From positions 1 to 48,460 of the forward strand of contig UQHL01000022.1 of the NCBI GenBank assembly GCA_900540805.1: 48,460 nucleotides of DNA. Direction: 5' to 3'. Shown one piece after another: positions 46,224 through 48,460 of this stretch. Both the position numbers and the translations under genes were made by a program. Source of the DNA: an uncultured Eubacteriales bacterium. Lineage in GTDB: Bacteria; Bacillota; Clostridia; Christensenellales; Borkfalkiaceae. The notes beneath the pieces are model-generated. The model was not told the DNA's origin and did no database searches. It was given only the letters and a program-made list of their open reading frames with translations. Each line of letters begins with the position of its first letter. The first letter of the stretch is position 1.

Positions 46224-47138
46224 TCAATGTAAAAATTCCTCAATAAAATGCGCGGCGGTCGCGCCGTCCGCCGTGGCCGTCACGATCTGTCTGACGGCTT
46301 TCGTACGCACGTCGCCCACGGCAAAAACTCCTGCAAGCTCGGTTTTCGTGCTTTCGTCGGCGACGATATAGCCTTGTTTATCCAAGTCTATCTGCCCCGC
46401 AAACAGTTCGGTATCCGGTTTGCGGCCGATTGCCACAAACAGAGCCTCACACTCGATCGTCCTTTCCTCGCCCGTATTGACGTCGGCAAGCCGTACGCCC
46501 GTCACCTTTTTCTCGTGCAGAATTTCCTCCACGCGACTGTTCCAGACCATCTCAACGCCGCTCTTTTTCAAGGGCTCGGTATAGACCTTCGATGCGCGGA
46601 GCGTATCGCGGCGGTGAACCAGATATACCTTTTTACATATCTTTGCGAGATAGAGCGCGTCGGCAACCGCGCTGTTTCCGCCGCCCGTCACGACGACGGT
46701 CTTTCCCTTATAACGCATACCGTCGCAGGTTGCGCAATACGCCACGCCGCGCCCTACAAGTTCCTTTTCTTCCTTTAAACCCAATTCGTGCGGATGGGCG
46801 CCCGTCGCCAGCACGGCCGCCCGGGCGGTCAATTCTCCCGCATCGGTGCGCACAATTTTCCGTTCGCCTTTCAGCTCGACGCCCGTCGCCTCTTCAAACA
46901 GCGTCACCGCGCCGAAACGTTCCGCGCCCTTCTGCATACGTTCGCCGAGTTCAAACCCGTCGATCCCGTCGTCAAAGCCGGGATAATTGTCCACGCGGTC
47001 GGTCGTGGACATCTGCCCTCCCGCGGCTATTTTTTCCAACACGGCCACCGAGTAGCCGCTGCGAGCGCAATATAATGCCGCCGTATATCCGCCCGGGCCG
47101 CCGCCGAGCACGACTACATCGTAACTTCTGCTTTCCAT
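46224..47138 (-). CDS. trxB: Thioredoxin reductase
   Basis: 304 residues, standard length. FAD-binding 'VVVLGGGPGGYTAALYCARS', then 'GGQMSTTDRVDNYPGF'. The redox pair is in 'RGVAYCATCDGMRYKG' (CATC); NADPH-binding 'VVTGGGNSAVADALYLAKIC' and 'VYLVHRRDTLRAS' follow; the C-terminal FAD motif is 'GVFAVGDVRTKAVRQIVTAT'. It reduces thioredoxin with NADPH. It lies 15 bases after trxA on the same strand, forming a trxA-trxB unit. Confidence 0.95.
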   Translation of the reverse strand: MESRSYDVVVLGGGPGGYTAALYCARSGYSVAVLEKIAAGGQMSTTDRVDNYPGFDDGIDGFELGERMQKGAERFGAVTLFEEATGVELKGERKIVRTDAGELTARAAVLATGAHPHELGLKEEKELVGRGVAYCATCDGMRYKGKTVVVTGGGNSAVADALYLAKICKKVYLVHRRDTLRASKVYTEPLKKSGVEMVWNSRVEEILHEKKVTGVRLADVNTGEERTIECEALFVAIGRKPDTELFAGQIDLDKQGYIVADESTKTELAGVFAVGDVRTKAVRQIVTATADGATAAHFIEEFLH

Positions 47139-47153
47139 AATTTTCTCCTTATG

Positions 47154-47477
47154 TCAAAGGACTTCCTTTTCCTTCAGCCATTCCACGACGGCTGCCTGCG
47201 AGCCAGGATTGACGGCGGAAGCAATCGCTTCCCCATCGCGGAATACAATCAGGGTAGGAATGGTATCCACGCCGTATTCGTCCGCGAGAGCGGCGTTGTC
47301 GTCCGTGTCTATCTTCACAAATTTCAGCTTATCGCCGTATTCCGATTCCAGGCGGTCGATCGCGGGAGCCAGCCTGCGGCAGTAACCGCACCACGGTGCC
47401 CAAAAATCGGCAACAACGGGCTTCTCCGAACGTAATACTTCTTTTTCGAAATTGTCTTTATTGATCTCTGTAATCAT
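47154..47477 (-). CDS. trxA: Thioredoxin with WCGYC active site
   Basis: 107 residues from the ATG with CAGGAGG; longer in-frame starts lack a site. The thioredoxin fold is complete: 'VVADFWAPWCGYCRRLAPAI', 'KLKFVKIDTDDNAALADEYG', 'VDTIPTLIVFRDGEAIAS' (cis-Pro). The active site reads Cys-Gly-Tyr-Cys instead of the classical Cys-Gly-Pro-Cys, which should change its redox potential (inference from thioredoxin chemistry). It is encoded just upstream of trxB, its expected partner. Confidence 0.93.
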   Translation of the reverse strand: MITEINKDNFEKEVLRSEKPVVADFWAPWCGYCRRLAPAIDRLESEYGDKLKFVKIDTDDNAALADEYGVDTIPTLIVFRDGEAIASAVNPGSQAAVVEWLKEKEVL

Positions 47478-47578
47478 AGTTGATATCCTCCTGTTTTTTG
47501 TCCCGAAAAGGGTCTTTCCGGCTTTTTTCAGACAAACTTCCTCTTTCAGTTTGTGAAAAAGCAACCGATCGATACCTT

Positions 47579-47605
47579 ATTATAAACATTTCCGCGATAA
47601 GTCAA
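47579..47605 (-). promoter_or_regulatory. trxA promoter
   Basis: TATAAT (47579-47584) with TTGACT (47600-47605, 15-base spacer) or TTTGAC (16-base spacer) upstream on the minus strand. A hairpin (AAAGACCCTTTTCGGGACAAA region) lies in the ~100-base leader. Confidence 0.6.
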
Positions 47606-47706
47606 ACAAAGGGCTGCCAATTTTCTTTTCATTCGACGGAGGATTTGATTTTTGAAGCTTTTGACTTGTGCAGCTCTAAGGCTCAATAATTTTTAGTCCG
47701 CTTATC

Positions 47707-48324
47707 ATGGATACCAATTACAAAAGCTCCACTGCATTTGCCGAACGGAGTAACAACAGCTTATTTTCTCCTGAAGCATATGACATAATGGCTTTATGCG
47801 GAGCGCCTTATACCTTTTCAATACGGGAAAATCGCCGTTGTCTCACGCCGAGCGAAGTAGCTGTTCTTTTAGAAGCGTTGAAACGCCCCGAATTTACCCC
47901 TTACAAAGACATTTTCCTTATTATGCTGTATTTTGGGTTACGTCCTTGTGAGGTACATACAGCACGCATAGAGAACGGATACCTTATCAGTCGAAACGCC
48001 AAACGCAAGGGCGGTAAAATCGAATATAAAAAAATCCCTATATCCGAGAGGATACAGGGAAGGATAAATTTTTCTATTGATTTTTCAAAGACTGCCAGCG
48101 TAGCGGTTTTAGAAAAAAAGTTTAATCTCATTTTTCCCGCCGAAGATTTAACCCCTTATTGTTTACGTCATACCTTTGCTACCGTCTGCCAGCAATACGT
48201 CCGTCCCGATATCGTCGATATCTGGATGGGCGACAGTCCTGAAAGGCTTGTCGGCAGAGTTTACACGCATTTTTCCGACGAATTTATGCAAGAGCAAATG
48301 GACAAAGTTATTTTCGATGTTTAA
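47707..48324 (+). CDS. Truncated tyrosine recombinase (integrase remnant)
   Basis: 205 residues covering only the catalytic domain: 'RCLTPSEVAVLLEALKR', Arg box 'IMLYFGLRPCEVHTARIENG', box II 'LTPYCLRHTFATVCQQYV', then 'DIWMGDSPERLVGRVYTHFS' with the nucleophile Tyr. The usual Gly-His before the Tyr is Gly-Asp here. There is no ribosome site before the ATG, and a stop lies ten codons upstream in frame. The core-binding and arm-binding domains are missing, so it looks like the 3' part of a former integrase gene. It resembles the catalytic half of the prophage integrase in this window and shares the repeat after its stop codon. Probably non-functional. Confidence 0.75.
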   Translation: MDTNYKSSTAFAERSNNSLFSPEAYDIMALCGAPYTFSIRENRRCLTPSEVAVLLEALKRPEFTPYKDIFLIMLYFGLRPCEVHTARIENGYLISRNAKRKGGKIEYKKIPISERIQGRINFSIDFSKTASVAVLEKKFNLIFPAEDLTPYCLRHTFATVCQQYVRPDIVDIWMGDSPERLVGRVYTHFSDEFMQEQMDKVIFDV

Positions 48325-48334
48325 GCCCTATTTG

Positions 48335-48357
48335 TTCCCCAAAACCTTCCCCAAATG
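48335..48357. repeat. Direct repeat after the integrase remnant
   Basis: TTCCCCAAAA and TTCCCCAAAT lie 12 bases apart (48335 and 48347), at the same place relative to the stop codon as the CTTCCCAAA pair after the prophage integrase. Confidence 0.5.
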
Positions 48358-48410
48358 TGCCAATTTACACGCCTTTTTATACATTTTCTATGCAAAAACG
48401 GCACAAATCA

Positions 48411-48454
48411 TAACCACCAGTAAACTGGTGGTTTGCATAACCCCTAAAAGGGGA
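48411..48454. mobile_element. Two strong hairpins, possible IS200/IS605-type end
   Basis: A perfect ten-base stem with a two-base loop (AACCACCAGT-AA-ACTGGTGGTT) is followed seven bases later by CCCCTAAAAGGGG. Subterminal stem-loops of this kind, near TnpA genes, are typical of IS200/IS605 elements. No transposase is within the window; it would begin to the right. Confidence 0.4.
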
Positions 48455-48460
48455 TAATAC

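Overview
The window is a piece of a Bacillota (probably Clostridia-type, gut-like) chromosome carrying a prophage. The assignment rests on YfhO, a DUF3789 microprotein, NfnAB-type genes, AGGAGG ribosome sites and the style of the phage genes. I cannot name the species. The left ~26.4 kb is the prophage or a phage-like island. The right ~22 kb is ordinary chromosome, apart from an integrase remnant and a possible IS end at the far right.

Prophage (1-26.4 kb). A tyrosine integrase reads rightward towards a tRNA-Pro gene. To its left is a dense regulatory block (22.4-24.9 kb) with five small HTH regulators and two separate divergent switch regions, each holding three operators and consensus promoters. 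Two small membrane proteins lie between the switches. Leftward from 22.4 kb runs an early operon: zinc-ribbon and other small proteins, a Sak4/RecA-like ATPase, a RecB-like nuclease, a replication protein whose gene contains helically phased iteron-like repeats, a DnaC-like loader, a VRR-NUC nuclease, a coiled-coil protein, a PcfJ-like protein, a DUF3268 zinc-finger protein behind a switch-like leader, and an ASCH protein. A probable late regulator follows. Then comes a self-contained promoter/hairpin/terminator unit that looks like a ~90-nt small RNA. After it lie a ParB-like/Mom-like DNA-modification pair, the small and large terminase subunits, portal, a minor head protein with a C-terminal nuclease toxin domain and a probable immunity gene (MuF polymorphic toxin type), scaffold, capsid, connectors, a tail-tube candidate and a truncated tail-tip-like protein. 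No full-length tape measure, lysis gene or left attachment site is present in the window.

Chromosome (26.5-48.5 kb). After the tRNA come a large YfhO-family membrane protein with an apparently leaderless promoter and a 29-residue DUF3789 protein beside imperfect repeats. An amino-sugar operon follows on the minus strand: a left-handed beta-helix nucleotidyl/acyltransferase-type protein, GlmM, GlmS, a CapD/PglF-type nucleotide-sugar dehydratase and a NahK-like kinase. It is transcribed from a consensus promoter through a ~320-nt structured leader. Next is a TetR-autoregulated operon (TetR, methyltransferase, ABC ATPase, ABC-2 permease, GNAT/YoaP, histidine phosphatase), then NfnA/NfnB (electron-bifurcating transhydrogenase), a CPA2 cation:proton antiporter with an attenuator-like leader, and thioredoxin reductase plus thioredoxin. 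The right end carries a second, truncated integrase and strong hairpins resembling an IS200/IS605 end.

All calls come from reading the sequence and translations. No database search was run, so family names are recognition from memory, and unnamed genes are described as seen.
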